Under the pieces are notes generated by a model. It had not been told where the DNA came from, ran no database searches, and saw only the letters and a program-made list of their open reading frames with translations. A DNA stretch of 64,000 bases from Bradyrhizobium sp. Rc3b (GTDB lineage Bacteria > Pseudomonadota > Alphaproteobacteria > Rhizobiales > Xanthobacteraceae): assembly GCF_900114915.1 (NCBI RefSeq), contig NZ_FOUS01000020.1:82349-146348 (forward strand), given 5' to 3'. Shown piece after piece: positions 41,768 through 52,400 of this stretch (position 1 is its first letter; each line of letters begins with the position of its first letter). A program made the translations under genes and the position numbers.

Positions 41768-42899
41768 ATGCGCGCCGAAATCGAACGGTTGGTAGAAGAG
41801 ATCAAGCAGTCAGTCGGGCTGCTGAGGAGGCATCTTTGACGTCGAGAAATCGACGGCACGCCTCGCCGAGCTGAACAAGCTCGCAGAAGATCCCAATCTC
41901 TGGAATGATCCCCAGAAAGCCCAGAAGCTGATGCAGGAGCGGACCTCGCTGGAGGATTCGCTCTCGGGCATCGGCAAGGTCGAGCAGGAGCTCGAAGACG
42001 ATATCGGCATGATCGAGCTCGGCGAGGCCGAGGGCGATGCCGGCGTCGTCGCGGAAGCCGAAGCGGCTCTCAAGAATCTCAAGAAGGAAGTGGCGCGCCG
42101 CGAGCTCGAGGCGCTGCTGTCGGGCGAAGCCGACCGGTTCGATTCCTATCTCGAAGTCCACGCCGGCGCCGGCGGCACCGAGAGCCAGGACTGGGCGCAG
42201 ATGCTGTTGCGCATGTACACGCGCTGGGCCGACACCCACGGCTTCAAGGTCGAGGTGCTGGAAGAGTCCGAGGGCGAAGAGGCCGGCATCAAGTCCGCGA
42301 CGATCCAGGTCTCGGGCCACAACGCCTATGGCTGGCTGAAGACGGAAGCGGGCGTGCATCGCCTGGTGCGCATCTCGCCGTTCGATTCCAACGCGCGGCG
42401 GCACACCTCGTTCTCGAGCGTGCAGGTGTTCCCGGTCATCGACGACAGCATCAAGATCGACATCAAGGAAGCCGACGTCCGCGTCGACACCATGCGCTCG
42501 GGCGGCGCCGGCGGCCAGCACGTCAACAAGACCGAATCCGCGGTGCGGCTGACGCACATTCCGACCGGTGTCGCCGTGGTCTGCCAGGCCGGCCGCTCCC
42601 AGCACAAGAACCGGGCGCAGGCCTGGGACATGCTGCGCGCGCGCCTGTATGAAATCGAGTTGAAGAAGCGCGAGGAGAAGGCCGCCGCCGACCAGGCCGC
42701 CAAGACCGATATCGGCTGGGGCCATCAGATCCGCTCCTACGTTCTCCAGCCCTACCAGATGGTGAAGGATCTGCGCACGGGCGTGCAGACCTCGGACACC
42801 TCGGGCGTGCTCGGCGGCGATCTCGACGACTTCATGGCCGCGACGCTGGCGCAGCGCGCCTTCGGCACCACGGGTGCCGACATCGAGGACGTGGACTAG
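41768..42899 (+). CDS. prfB: Peptide chain release factor 2, with programmed +1 frameshift
   Basis: Translation starts at ATG 41768 and reads 23 codons to CTT at 41834-41836, meets in-frame UGA at 41837-41839, and resumes in the +1 frame at GAC 41838. The join gives 376 residues. The slippery site is AGGAGG CAT CTT TGA C, the classic prfB signal with an internal Shine-Dalgarno. RF2 marks follow: SPF anticodon-like tripeptide in RLVRISPFDSNARRH and the catalytic GGQ in RSGGAGGQHVNKTESAVRL. It ends translation at UGA and UAA. UGA recognition by its own product is what regulates the shift. A purely one-frame call would start too late at 41931. Confidence 0.95.
41825..41840 (+). promoter_or_regulatory. 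prfB programmed frameshift site
   Basis: AGGAGG at 41825-41830, three bases, then CTTTGAC at 41834-41840. Slow decoding of UGA when RF2 is scarce allows the ribosome to slip from CUU to UUU, helped by the upstream Shine-Dalgarno pairing with 16S rRNA. Confidence 0.93.
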
Positions 42900-42901
42900 C
42901 C

Positions 42902-43783
42902 ATGCCCCGCGTCGCCTTCATCGGATTGGGGCGAATGGGTCATGGCATGGCCGGGCGCTACCTCGATGCGGGCTTCACGGTGACGGTGTGGAATCGCAGC
43001 AAGGCCAAGGCTGAAGAGCTGATCGCGCGCGGCGCGCTTTGGGCGACCTCGCCCGAGGACGCCGCCATCGATGCCGACGCGGTCGTGACCATGGTGGCCG
43101 ACGACGAGGCCTCGCGCGCGGTCTGGCTCGGACTGAAGGGCGCCGCGAAGACCGCCAAGGCCGGCACGATCGCGATCGAATGCTCGACCGTCTCCTATGA
43201 CCACGCTCGCGAGATGGGCCGCGAGCTCAACGCGCGCGGGCTGATCTACATCGATTGCCCCGTGACGGGATTGCCGGATGCGGCAGCCGCCGGGAAACTG
43301 ACGCTGCTGGTCGGCGCCGACGCCGCCGATCTCGAACGCGCGCGGCCGTATCTGACGCCGATCGGCTCGACCACCCGTCATTTCGGCGCCGTCGGCTCGG
43401 GCACCGTCTACAAGCTCATCAACAATCTCATGGGCGCGATTCAGATCGCCGGCCTCGCAGAGGGCCTCGCCATCGCCGAGCAGGCCGGGCTCGACATGAA
43501 CCTCGTGCTGGAGTCGATCCAGGCGGGCGTCGCCGCAAGCCCGCAGGTGCAGCGCCACTCCAAGCGCATGGTCGCCCGCGATTTTTCCGGCGCGACCTTC
43601 ACCGCCGCGCTGCGGCACAAGGATGCCGCCTACGCCGTGAGACTCGCCGAGAGCCTGCTGGCCGACAAGCCGCTGGTCTCGCGGGCCGCGGTCGAGTCCT
43701 ACGCGCAGGCCAAGGCCGCGATGCCTGACGACGACGAAGGCAAGATGATCGAGCTGGTGTCGCGGCCGAAGAAGCCGTCCTAG
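42902..43783 (+). CDS. NAD(P)-binding beta-hydroxyacid dehydrogenase
   Basis: 293 residues starting MPRVAFIGLGRMGHGMAGRYL with the Rossmann GxGxxGxG (GLGRMGHGM). The substrate-binding signature is DCPVTGLPDAAAAGKLTLLVG; the catalytic Lys is in GSGTVYKLINNLMGAIQIAGLAEGLAIAEQAG. This is the 3-hydroxyisobutyrate dehydrogenase/ tartronate semialdehyde reductase family. Which acid is used is undecided. It starts two bases after the prfB stop and is probably cotranscribed with it. Confidence 0.9.
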   Translation: MPRVAFIGLGRMGHGMAGRYLDAGFTVTVWNRSKAKAEELIARGALWATSPEDAAIDADAVVTMVADDEASRAVWLGLKGAAKTAKAGTIAIECSTVSYDHAREMGRELNARGLIYIDCPVTGLPDAAAAGKLTLLVGADAADLERARPYLTPIGSTTRHFGAVGSGTVYKLINNLMGAIQIAGLAEGLAIAEQAGLDMNLVLESIQAGVAASPQVQRHSKRMVARDFSGATFTAALRHKDAAYAVRLAESLLADKPLVSRAAVESYAQAKAAMPDDDEGKMIELVSRPKKPS

Positions 43784-43797
43784 CCGGTCGCATCCAC

Positions 43798-44667
43798 ATG
43801 GGGCAGCCTCGTTCGGAACGCGGTCTCGGCATTGCCCTCGTCGTCGCCGCTGCGATTGCGTGGAGCACGGCGCCGTTCTTCACGCGCCTTCTGCCGTTTG
43901 ATCCCTGGACCATTCTATTCTGGCGCGGCCTGTTCGCCGGCAGCCTGGTCACCATGCTCCTCGTCGTGATGCAAGGCCGCGCCGGGCTGCGGCAGTTGTT
44001 AGTGCCGGGGAAGGCAGGCCTGCTCGTGGCCTCATTGTCCGCGATCGGCATGATTTCGTTCATTCCCGCGCTGCAGATGACCGACGTCATGAACGTGGCG
44101 GTGCTGATCGCAACACAGCCGTTCGTCGCGGCCGCGCTGGCTTGGCTGTGGCTCAATGAGGCCGCGACATGGCGCACGCTGATCGCGAGCCTGATTGCCT
44201 TTGCCGGCGTGGTGATCACGGTCGGCGGTGTGCAAGCCGGTGCCGATCTCGGTGGCATCGCGCTCAGTTGCCTGATGGTGCTCGCCATCTCCACCATGAC
44301 GGTGGTGGTCCGGCGCCATCGCGAGACGTCGATGGTGGCGGCAGCCGCACTGTCGAATTTCATCGGAAGCCTCGTCAGCCTTCCATTTGCGCGCGACATC
44401 GCCCATGTCGGCGGCCATGGCCTTTTGATCCTTGCGATGTTCGGCTGCCTCCAGGTCGCGCTCGGCCTGACCTTCTACATGCTCGGCTCGCGACTGCTGC
44501 CGTCGGGGCAGGCCTCCCTGATCGCGACGCTGGAAACGCCGCTGATGCCGTTCTGGATCTGGGTTGCCTTCCGCGAGATACCGGCCGTCCACGCGCTCAT
44601 TGGCGGCGCGTTGGTGATTGGGGCGGTAGTTGCGGATATCGCGGGCGATCGCCGGTCACGGGGATGA
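43798..44667 (+). CDS. DMT-superfamily (EamA) transporter
   Basis: 289 residues with ten hydrophobic segments in two EamA repeats: GLGIALVVAAAIAWSTAPFFTRLLP, ISFIPALQMTDVMNVAVLIATQPFVAAALAWLWLNE, GLTFYMLGSRLLPSGQASLIATLETPLMPFWIW and ALIGGALVIGAVVADIAG. Members export amino acids, nucleotides or metabolites; no substrate can be read. It starts 14 bp after the dehydrogenase stop, likely in the same operon. Confidence 0.9.
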   Translation: MGQPRSERGLGIALVVAAAIAWSTAPFFTRLLPFDPWTILFWRGLFAGSLVTMLLVVMQGRAGLRQLLVPGKAGLLVASLSAIGMISFIPALQMTDVMNVAVLIATQPFVAAALAWLWLNEAATWRTLIASLIAFAGVVITVGGVQAGADLGGIALSCLMVLAISTMTVVVRRHRETSMVAAAALSNFIGSLVSLPFARDIAHVGGHGLLILAMFGCLQVALGLTFYMLGSRLLPSGQASLIATLETPLMPFWIWVAFREIPAVHALIGGALVIGAVVADIAGDRRSRG

Positions 44668-44747
44668 TCTCGAGCAATTTTGTCGGAAACCGGGTGGCGG
44701 GATTTTCCGCGTTGTCCTAGGCGAGCAGCCGCGCCGAGGTGAAACGC

Positions 44748-45659
44748 ATGCCCCCAACCGACAACAGGATCGACGCGCGCGACTGGTCGCTGCTCGCGGT
44801 GCTCTCCGTTCTCTGGGGCGGCTCGTTCTTCTTCAACGGCGCGGCCTTGCGGGAATTGCCGCCGCTGACGCTGGTGTTCTTGCGCGTCGCGCTCGGCGCG
44901 GCCATGCTGCTGCCGCTGCTGCGCATGCAGGGGATCAGCTTTCCCAGAGGCACGACGGGCTGGAAGCCGTTCGTCGCGATCGGGCTGCTCAACAATGCCA
45001 TCCCGTTCTCGCTGATCGTGATCGGCCAAACCTTCATCCCGAGCGGTCTGGCATCGATCCTGAACGCGACCACGCCATTGTTCACGGTGCTCGTGATGGC
45101 GGCGGCAGGCGAAGAGGCCTTGCACATCCGCCGCGTGGCCGGCGTAGCGCTGGGCCTTGTCGGCGTCATCATCCTGCGCGGATGGGGCCTCGAGACAAGA
45201 CCGGGGCAGGGGCTCGGCATCCTGCTCTGCCTGGGCGGCGCCCTCAGCTACGGCTTTGCGGCGTTGGCAGCGCGGCGAATGCTGAAGGACTCCCCGCCGC
45301 TGGGCACGGCGACGTTTCAGCTGATGGCATCGACGGTGATGATGGCAATCATCGCTGGCGTGGTGGAGCAGCCATGGCGCCTCGCAGTGCCAGGTGTCGC
45401 GACATGGTCCGCGGTGCTTGGCCTTGCGGCCCTGTCGACGGCGCTCGCCTACATCGTCTTCTTTCAGATCATACGGCGCTCCGGTGCGACCAATGTCATG
45501 CTGGTGACGCTGCTCATTCCCGTCACCGCCATCCTGCTGGGATGGCTGGTGCTGGGGGAGCCGATCTCGATGCGCGAGATCGCAGGCGCCATCGTCATTG
45601 GCAGCGCGCTGCTCGTGATCGACGGACGCATTTTGAACCTGCTGCGGCGCAGCGAGTAA
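44748..45659 (+). CDS. DMT-superfamily (EamA) transporter
   Basis: 303 residues from ATG 44748, which has GAGG eight bases upstream; GTG 44739 in frame is a less likely start. Ten helices in two EamA repeats: SLLAVLSVLWGGSFFFNGAALRELPPLTLVFLRVALGAAML, LLNNAIPFSLIVIGQTFIPSGLASILNATTPLFTVLVMA, and VLGLAALSTALAYIVFFQIIRRSGATNVMLVTLLIPVTAILLGWLVLGE. It is not close in sequence to the transporter just upstream, so it is not a recent duplication. A long open frame in another register (44630-47002) crosses it but is not coding until 45767. Confidence 0.9.
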   Translation: MPPTDNRIDARDWSLLAVLSVLWGGSFFFNGAALRELPPLTLVFLRVALGAAMLLPLLRMQGISFPRGTTGWKPFVAIGLLNNAIPFSLIVIGQTFIPSGLASILNATTPLFTVLVMAAAGEEALHIRRVAGVALGLVGVIILRGWGLETRPGQGLGILLCLGGALSYGFAALAARRMLKDSPPLGTATFQLMASTVMMAIIAGVVEQPWRLAVPGVATWSAVLGLAALSTALAYIVFFQIIRRSGATNVMLVTLLIPVTAILLGWLVLGEPISMREIAGAIVIGSALLVIDGRILNLLRRSE

Positions 45660-45766
45660 ATTCCGGATTCGCGGTTTCATCTCGCGGAAAATCGAAGCGC
45701 TTGCCAGCCGCCAACGGCCTTGCGACACTCCCTGCAAAACAAGACTACAAAACAGGGGAGAGACCG

Positions 45767-47002
45767 ATGCCGGGTCGTCGCAAAAACCTTGCTGCCCTCG
45801 CCATGCTTGCTGCCGGAGTGCTCATCACGACACCGGTCTCGGCGCAGAAAAAATACGACCCCGGCGCCAGCGACACCGAAATCAAGGTCGGCAACATCAT
45901 GCCCTATAGCGGGCCGGCGTCGTCCTACGGTGTGATTGGCAAGACCGAGGCCGCCTTCTTCAGGATGATCAACGATCAGGGCGGCATCAACGGGCGCAAG
46001 ATCAACTTCATCAGCTATGACGACGCTTATTCGCCGCCGAAGGCGATCGAGCAGGCGCGCAAGCTGGTCGAGAGCGACGAGGTGCTGTTGATCTTCCAGC
46101 CGCTCGGCACGCCCTCGAATTCCGCGATCATGAAGTACATGAACGCCAAGAAGGTGCCGCAGCTGTTCGTCGCGTCCGGCGGCACCAAGTTCGGCGACCC
46201 CAAGAACTTCCCGTGGACCATGGGCTTCCAGCCCAACTACCAGAGCGAAGGACGCATCTACGCCAAGTACATTCGCGATCATTTCCCGAGCAGCAAGATC
46301 GCCGTCTTCTGGCAGAATGACGACGCCGGCAAGGACCAGTTCAAGGGTTTGAAGGACGGTCTCGGCGACAAGGCCAATATGATCATCGCCGACAAGTCCT
46401 ACGAGGTCAGCGATCCCTCGATCGACTCGCAGATCGTCGCCCTGCACGATTCCGGTGCGGACATCTTCTTCTCATGGGCCGCGCCGAAAGGCTCGGCGCA
46501 GGCGATCCGGAAGGTCGGCGAGCTCGGCTGGAAGCCAAAATTCTTCCTGGCCAACACCGCGACCTCCGTCGCCTCGGTACTCAAGCCGGCCGGGCTCGAC
46601 TACTCCAAGGACATCATCTCGACCATCTATCTGAAAGATCCGACCGACCCGGCCTGGGACAAGGATCCGGCCGTGGTGAAATGGCGGGAGTTCATGGACA
46701 AATATTACCCCGATGGCGACAAGACCAATTCCAACAACGTCTACGGTTATGTCCAAGCCGAGGCGATGGCGCAGGTGCTGAAGCAATGCGGCGATAATCT
46801 CACCCGCGAAAACGTCATGAAGCAGGCGGCAAACCTGAAGGACTATCACACCGACCTGATGCTGCCGGGCATCATGGTCAACACCTCACCGGACGATTAT
46901 TTCCCGATCGAGCAGATGCAGCTGATGCGCTTCAACGGGCAAGCCTGGGAGCTGTTCGGCGACGTCATCACCGGCGAGGTCGGCCACGAGCGCAGCCAGT
47001 GA
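45767..47002 (+). CDS. ABC transporter substrate-binding protein, branched-chain amino acid type
   Basis: 411 residues from ATG 45767 with GGGGAG eight bases upstream. Signal peptide RRKNLAALAMLAAGVLITTPVSAQ. A type I periplasmic binding fold (PF13458, LivJ-like) follows: TEIKVGNIMPYSGPASSYGVIGKTEAAFFRMINDQGGINGRKI, RKLVESDEVLLIFQPLGTPSN, VAVFWQNDDAGKDQF-like AVFWQNDDAGKDQFKG, and YVQAEAMAQVLKQCGDNL. It binds branched-chain amino acids or aromatic/aliphatic acids in many relatives. No permease or ATPase gene is adjacent, so it must use a distant transporter. Confidence 0.92.
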   Translation: MPGRRKNLAALAMLAAGVLITTPVSAQKKYDPGASDTEIKVGNIMPYSGPASSYGVIGKTEAAFFRMINDQGGINGRKINFISYDDAYSPPKAIEQARKLVESDEVLLIFQPLGTPSNSAIMKYMNAKKVPQLFVASGGTKFGDPKNFPWTMGFQPNYQSEGRIYAKYIRDHFPSSKIAVFWQNDDAGKDQFKGLKDGLGDKANMIIADKSYEVSDPSIDSQIVALHDSGADIFFSWAAPKGSAQAIRKVGELGWKPKFFLANTATSVASVLKPAGLDYSKDIISTIYLKDPTDPAWDKDPAVVKWREFMDKYYPDGDKTNSNNVYGYVQAEAMAQVLKQCGDNLTRENVMKQAANLKDYHTDLMLPGIMVNTSPDDYFPIEQMQLMRFNGQAWELFGDVITGEVGHERSQ

Positions 47003-47030
47003 TGATGTACAGTCGCCTTTTGTCGCGGGC

Positions 47031-48383
47031 TTAACCCGCGCTGAGACGCACGCCGGCGCGGAGGAACTTCTGCGGATCGACCGCTTCGCCCTCGATGCGG
47101 GTCTCGTAGTGCAGATGCGGACCGGTGGAGCGACCGGTCGACCCGACCAGACCGACGACCTGGCCGATCTTCACGGTCTCGCCGACCCTGACGTTGATCT
47201 CGGAGAGATGGCCATAGCGGGTCGAAAGTCCGTTGCCGTGGTCGACCTCGACCATGCGGCCGTAACCGCCGGACCAGCCGGCCGACACCACCTTGCCGTT
47301 GGCGGTGACGCGAACCGGATCGCCGGTGGCAGCGCGGAAATCGAGCCCGGTATGCATTGCGGGCCGGCCGAGGAAGGGATCGCTGCGGACGCCGAAGCCG
47401 GAGGTGAACTCGACCTCGCCGATGACGGGCTTGCGGTAGGGCACTAGCGCCAGCGTGCGGTTGAGACGGTCCATCTCGGCGCGCGTGGTGTTGATGCGGT
47501 AGAGCTGCTTCTCGAACGGTCCGGCGTTGGCCGTCAGTTTGACCGGCACGAAAGGACCACCCATCGCGCTGCGCGGCACGGCGGATTCGAGATTGGCGAG
47601 ATTCAGGCCGAGATCGCTGACGACGCCGCGCATCCGGCGCATCCGTGAATCCATGCCTTCCTCGACGGCGCTGAGCGCCGCCATCTGGCGCCGTTCAACC
47701 TGGTCGAGCGAGGTCGTGAGCCGGACCAGGACGTTGTCGAAACCCTGGTTCTTGGCGAATTGGCTGGTCGGGGCCGCTGCGACAGTGGGGGCGCGCGATT
47801 CCAGGCGGGCCTCACGGTCCGGAGGCGCCACGAAAATCACGGTGTCGCTGATCGGCGAGGGTTTAGGCGTGCTCTGGCTCGAATCGCCGCGCTGGGGCGT
47901 CGCACGCGGAATCGAGCCGGTTACATCAGGCATGGCTCCGAGCGCCGTCGCCCGGGACTCCAGCGCCGTCTGGCGCTTCATGATCTGGTCGAGTTTCTGG
48001 TCGAACTGTTCCTGGTCGAGCAACTGGCGGCTGGTGGTGCGGTCGACCTTGGCGCGCAGCTCGGCGATGCGGTCCTCATAGGCGTATTGCATCTCGGCCT
48101 GGCGGGCGATCAACCGGGTCAGGACGTCGTCACGGAAAGCGAAATAGGTAGCGGTTGCCGCCGACCAGAGACCGAGCAGCACCACCGTGCCAACCACGAT
48201 CCAGAACACCACGGGCCCGAAGCGAACCTGCTTGCCGGCATGGACGATGGTGTAGGCGTCGTCGGTCGCGGGAAGGGGAATCGCTGCGGTTGCCGCGGGG
48301 GCAGGACGGCGTTGGGAGGCCCGTCCGCGGTCGTGAGGATGATGTTGGGCGTACTGCGAGTATTGGGCAGAACTTTTCGACAT
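47031..48383 (-). CDS. M23 peptidoglycan endopeptidase with coiled coil
   Basis: 450 residues from ATG 48383, five bases after GGGAG. One membrane helix (FGPVVFWIVVGTVVLLGLWSAATATYF), a long periplasmic coiled coil (about 85-150: MQYAYEDRIAELRAKVDRTT to RQTALESR), a second helical region, and a LytM domain: GFGVRSDPFLGRPAMHTGLDF with zinc His and Asp, and GSTGRSTGPHLHYETRIEG with HxH. The zinc ligands are all present, so it is probably an active endopeptidase like MepM, rather than a degenerate EnvC-type activator. It works in cell-wall growth at the inner membrane. Confidence 0.92.
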   Translation of the reverse strand: MSKSSAQYSQYAQHHPHDRGRASQRRPAPAATAAIPLPATDDAYTIVHAGKQVRFGPVVFWIVVGTVVLLGLWSAATATYFAFRDDVLTRLIARQAEMQYAYEDRIAELRAKVDRTTSRQLLDQEQFDQKLDQIMKRQTALESRATALGAMPDVTGSIPRATPQRGDSSQSTPKPSPISDTVIFVAPPDREARLESRAPTVAAAPTSQFAKNQGFDNVLVRLTTSLDQVERRQMAALSAVEEGMDSRMRRMRGVVSDLGLNLANLESAVPRSAMGGPFVPVKLTANAGPFEKQLYRINTTRAEMDRLNRTLALVPYRKPVIGEVEFTSGFGVRSDPFLGRPAMHTGLDFRAATGDPVRVTANGKVVSAGWSGGYGRMVEVDHGNGLSTRYGHLSEINVRVGETVKIGQVVGLVGSTGRSTGPHLHYETRIEGEAVDPQKFLRAGVRLSAG

Positions 48384-48492
48384 CGGCACTCCCGCGCCGG
48401 TCGGATGAGTCCGTACGGCCTAATTGCCGCAGCAATCTGGGCGGTCATGGTTAATTTTCCGGAAACGGGAACGCGCGAATTTAAAGGACTGG

Positions 48493-49182
48493 TTAAAGAC
48501 TTCTTGCCGCTTCCAGCACCTCGTCGGCATGACCGTCGACCCGGACATTGCGCCAGATCCTGGCCAGTTTGCCATCGGCCCCGACCAGTATCGTGGTGCG
48601 AAGAATCCCAAGGAAGCTCTTGCCATACATGGACTTTTCGCCCCAGGCGCCATAGGCTTCCAGCATCTGGTGCGTCTCATCCGAGATCAGGGGGATACCG
48701 AGCTTGTGCTTGTCGCGAAACTTCTCCTGAGCCTTTAACGGATCGGCGGAGACGCCGAGCACGGCAGTGTCGGCAGCCGCGAAGGCACCGGCGAGGCGAG
48801 TGAAGTCGATCGCCTCCCGGGTGCACCCCGGGGTGTCGGCGCGGGGGTAGAAGAACAGGACGAGCTTTCGGCCGGCATAGTCCGCCAATGTGACGACCTC
48901 GCCGCCGTCGCGGGGCAGGCGGAAGGCGGGGGCCTTCTGGCCCTCGGTCAGGCCCGACTTCGCCTTGGCGGGCGGAGACACCGATTTGGAGGAATTTAAC
49001 TGTTTCGATGCGGCCGTATGTGATCCTGCTTTTGCTAAGGTCCCGGTTGATTTGCTCGCCGGTGTCCGCGGCGTTTTCGCGGACTTTGTCGGAGTAGAGG
49101 CCCGCGTTTTCGGGGCCTGCTTTTTAGCCGTCGGACTGCCGGAGGGCGTTTTGGACGATTTCGTTCGGGATTTCTTGGACAT
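48493..49182 (-). CDS. Bcp-type peroxiredoxin with basic histone-H1-like N-terminal tail
   Basis: 229 residues from ATG 49182. The first 75 or so residues are a low-complexity tail of Lys, Ser, Thr, Pro and Ala (SKKSRTKSSKTPSGSPTAKK, TPTKSAKTPRTPASKS), of the H1-like kind. From about 78 the peroxiredoxin domain runs: GLTEGQKAPAFRLPRDGGEVVTL, LVLFFYPRADTPGCTREAIDF with the peroxidatic Cys in TPGC, GVSADPLKAQEKFRDKHKLGIPLISDETHQMLEAYGAWGEK, and RNVRVDGHADEVLEA. Resolving Cys is not obvious, which would make it a 1-Cys Bcp. It reduces hydroperoxides with thioredoxin. The tail could bind nucleic acid. Confidence 0.9.
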   Translation of the reverse strand: MSKKSRTKSSKTPSGSPTAKKQAPKTRASTPTKSAKTPRTPASKSTGTLAKAGSHTAASKQLNSSKSVSPPAKAKSGLTEGQKAPAFRLPRDGGEVVTLADYAGRKLVLFFYPRADTPGCTREAIDFTRLAGAFAAADTAVLGVSADPLKAQEKFRDKHKLGIPLISDETHQMLEAYGAWGEKSMYGKSFLGILRTTILVGADGKLARIWRNVRVDGHADEVLEAARSL

Positions 49183-49473
49183 ACGCCTTCCTTTCGACGC
49201 TTTCGGCGGGTCAACCGAAACGGTATTGCAGCTCTCGTCCGGTGTGCCGGAATCGCGCCCTCGGCTGGGCAAGTCTGGCGGCGCCGGAGTATGGTTACAA
49301 GGAATTCCACGCACCACCCCACTGCTCGTTGAACGCGCTCCCGGGGCGAAATGACGAACAGCAGGAATATTCGAGGTATGGCGGCAATGCCGGCGCAGGG
49401 AGCTTCGCTTCCCGCGGACGGCTGCGGTCCCGGCGGCGCTCAATCCTATGACGGGCGCCTGTATCGAGAGGCA

Positions 49474-52400
49474 ATGGCAAGGAATAAGTCGCCCCAGGAT
49501 TACAATCGGGACTTCGATCGGCGCGGCGTTCAGCAACAGCCGCAGGAATGGGACGACGCCGATTGGGATCCGGATCAGGAGGCGGCCGCGGGCCATCGCG
49601 CGCGCCGGCTGCTGTCGCGTTCCAATTCGGGCTTTCATCGCTTCGGTGACGGGTTTGGGGCGCTACGCCGCTGGCTGGCTGCCGATCGCTGGCTAAAGCG
49701 CGTCGTCCTTGTCGTCGGGACTCTCGCCGTCATCTTCATCGGCTGCTTCGGCGCGCTGTGGTGGCGGCTCGGTGCCGGCCCCATCAATCTCGACATTGCA
49801 ACGCCATGGCTGGCGGCCGCGATCGAAGACAATATCGGTCACGGCAACACGGTTGAGATCGGAGGCACACAGATCGAGCGCGCCGGCCGGGTCCGCATCG
49901 CCGTCCGCATCCGAGACATCATCGTCCGCGATCGCGATCACGCCATCGTTGCCAGCGCGCCGAAGGCTGAAGTGAAGCTATCGGGTGCGGGCCTCTTGAT
50001 GGGTCACCTGCGCGCCGAGAGTCTCAATCTGGTCGATGCTGAACTCGCGATCCGCATCGCGCCCGACGGTACCGTCACCGTGTCCGCCGGCGATACCGCA
50101 AAGCCGCTGGCAACCGGCGTCGCCTCGAAGAAGGACGCGGGTCTGCCGCCGACATTCCCGCGCAACGGTGTCCCGCCGCCGCCATTCGCCACGGGGCCCG
50201 CGAGCCAGGATCCATCCCAAGCCGCCTCTCAAGGCCCGCCTCAGGCGACGGCACAAAGCGGCATCCTTCAGGGCCTCGACTGGCTCGACAGTCTGAGCAT
50301 GACCGGCCTCGACGGCCAGAATCTCAACGAGATCGGCCTGAAGAACGGCAATCTGATCGTCGACGATCAGCAGCGCGGCAGCAAATGGTCGTTTGAGAAC
50401 ATCACGCTCAGCCTGCGTCGGCCGAGCCGGGGTGGCGTCACGCTCAGCCTGGGCGAAGAGGGCGCGCGTCCGTGGATGCTGCGCGCCACGATCGGGCCTG
50501 CCGAGAACGGCGTGCGCTCGGTCGACATCAAGGCCGACAAGGTCTCGACCTCCAACATCCTCCTGGCACTGCGGGTCAAGGATCTCACCTACACCGCCGA
50601 CCTGCCGCTGACGGGCGAGCTCAAGGGCGAACTCGGCCGCGATGGCGTGCCGACCTTCTTCCGCGGCAAGATGGCGGTCGGCGCCGGCAATATCATCGAC
50701 ACCGACACGCCGGACTATCCGATGGCGATCGACCAGGCCGAGATCAACGTCGAGTGGGACGCCAATCGGCGGGTGCTGGTGGCACCGTTCAAGGTCCTGT
50801 CGGGCGCGAACCGCCTGACGCTTCTGGCTCATCTGGAGCCGCCCAACGGCACCATCAATGACTGGCAGCTCGGCTTCAGCGGCGGTTCGATCCTGCTCGG
50901 CGGCATCGACAACGAGCCGCCGCTCGTCTTCAACCGCATCGCGATCGGCTTCCGCTTCGACACCGACCACAAGCGCCTCTTGCTGACGCAGGCCGACATC
51001 AGCAATGGCGAGATCGGTGTCGCCGGCACGGGTGCGATCGACTATTCCGGCGAGCCGCGGCTGACGCTGGGCTTTGCGGGAACGCCGATGTCGGCCTCCG
51101 CGCTGAAGCGGATGTGGCCGACGCTGGTCGTTCCCGAGTTGCGCGAATGGGTGATCGAGCGGATCGAGCGCGGTACGCTCCAGCGCATCGAGATCGGCGT
51201 CAATTCGCCGACGAAGAACCTTCCGCGCAAGGGCCCGCCGATTCCCGACGACGGCCTCTCGGTCAACATCGTCGCGAGCGGCGTCGCGGTCCGTCCCGTG
51301 GACGGCATGCCCGTTGTGCACGATGCCGATCTGAAGGCGCGCGTGACCGGCCGCACCGCGACCGTGACCATCGGGCAGGGCATTGCCGATACGCCCGCCG
51401 GCCGTAAGGTCACGATTTCCGATTTCGTCTTCGAGGTGCCGGATATGGCGCCCAAGCCGTCGCCGTCGCGGACCAGGTTCCGCGTCGACGGACCCGTGCC
51501 TGCGGCGGCCGAGATGCTCTCGAATGATCGCCTGAGTGATCTGTCATCGACCGTCGTCGATCCCAACACCAGCAAGGGGACGTTCACGGCGAACATCCAG
51601 CTCGGCCTGCCGGTCAAGGGCGAGCTGACCAAGGCGGACACGACCTACGCCGTCACCGCCGATCTCAACGGTTTTGCCGCCGACAAGCTGGTGATGAACC
51701 AGAAGCTGGAGGCCAACAGCCTCAAGATCGTCGCGAGCAACACGGGTTATCAGGTCAAGGGCGACGTCAAGATCAACGGGCAGGCGGCGTCGCTCGACTA
51801 TCGCAAGCCCGCCGAGGGCGACGCGGATGTCAGGTTGCAGGCGACGCTGGACGATGCGAGCCGGGCGCGCCTGGGATTCGATCTCAGCCCCGCCGTCAGC
51901 GGATCGTTGCCGATCAAGCTGTCGGGCAAGATCGCCGGCGGCCCCGATCAGACGACGAAGCTCGGCGTCGAGGCCGACCTGACCTCGGTGAAGCTCGACA
52001 ATATCCTGCCCGGCTGGGTCAAGCTGCCGGGCAAGTCGGGCAAGGCCAGCTTCAAGGTCGTGCCGACCGCGCAATCGACGCGTCTGGAAGACATCGTCAT
52101 CGAAGGCGGTGGCGCCTCGATCAAGGGCTCGCTCGAGGTCGACGCGAACGGCGATCTCATGAACGCGAACTTCCCGACCTATTCGCCGTCCGATGGCGAC
52201 AAGGCGTCGCTGAAGGTGGAGCGCAGCCAGGATGGCGTCATCAAGGGCACGATGCGCGGCGACGTGTTTGACGGTCGCGGCTTCCTGAAGTCGGCGATCT
52301 CCGGCAATTCCAAGGACGACAAGAACAAGATGAAGAACGTCGATTTCGACATCGACGTGAAGCTCGGTGCCGTCGCCGGTTTCAACGGCGAGGCGATGCG

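Noticed and set aside
44630..45766. N-terminal 379 codons of a 790-codon frame
   Set aside because: The first part is out of register over the DMT transporter gene; the real binding protein starts at 45767 with its signal peptide and ribosome binding site.
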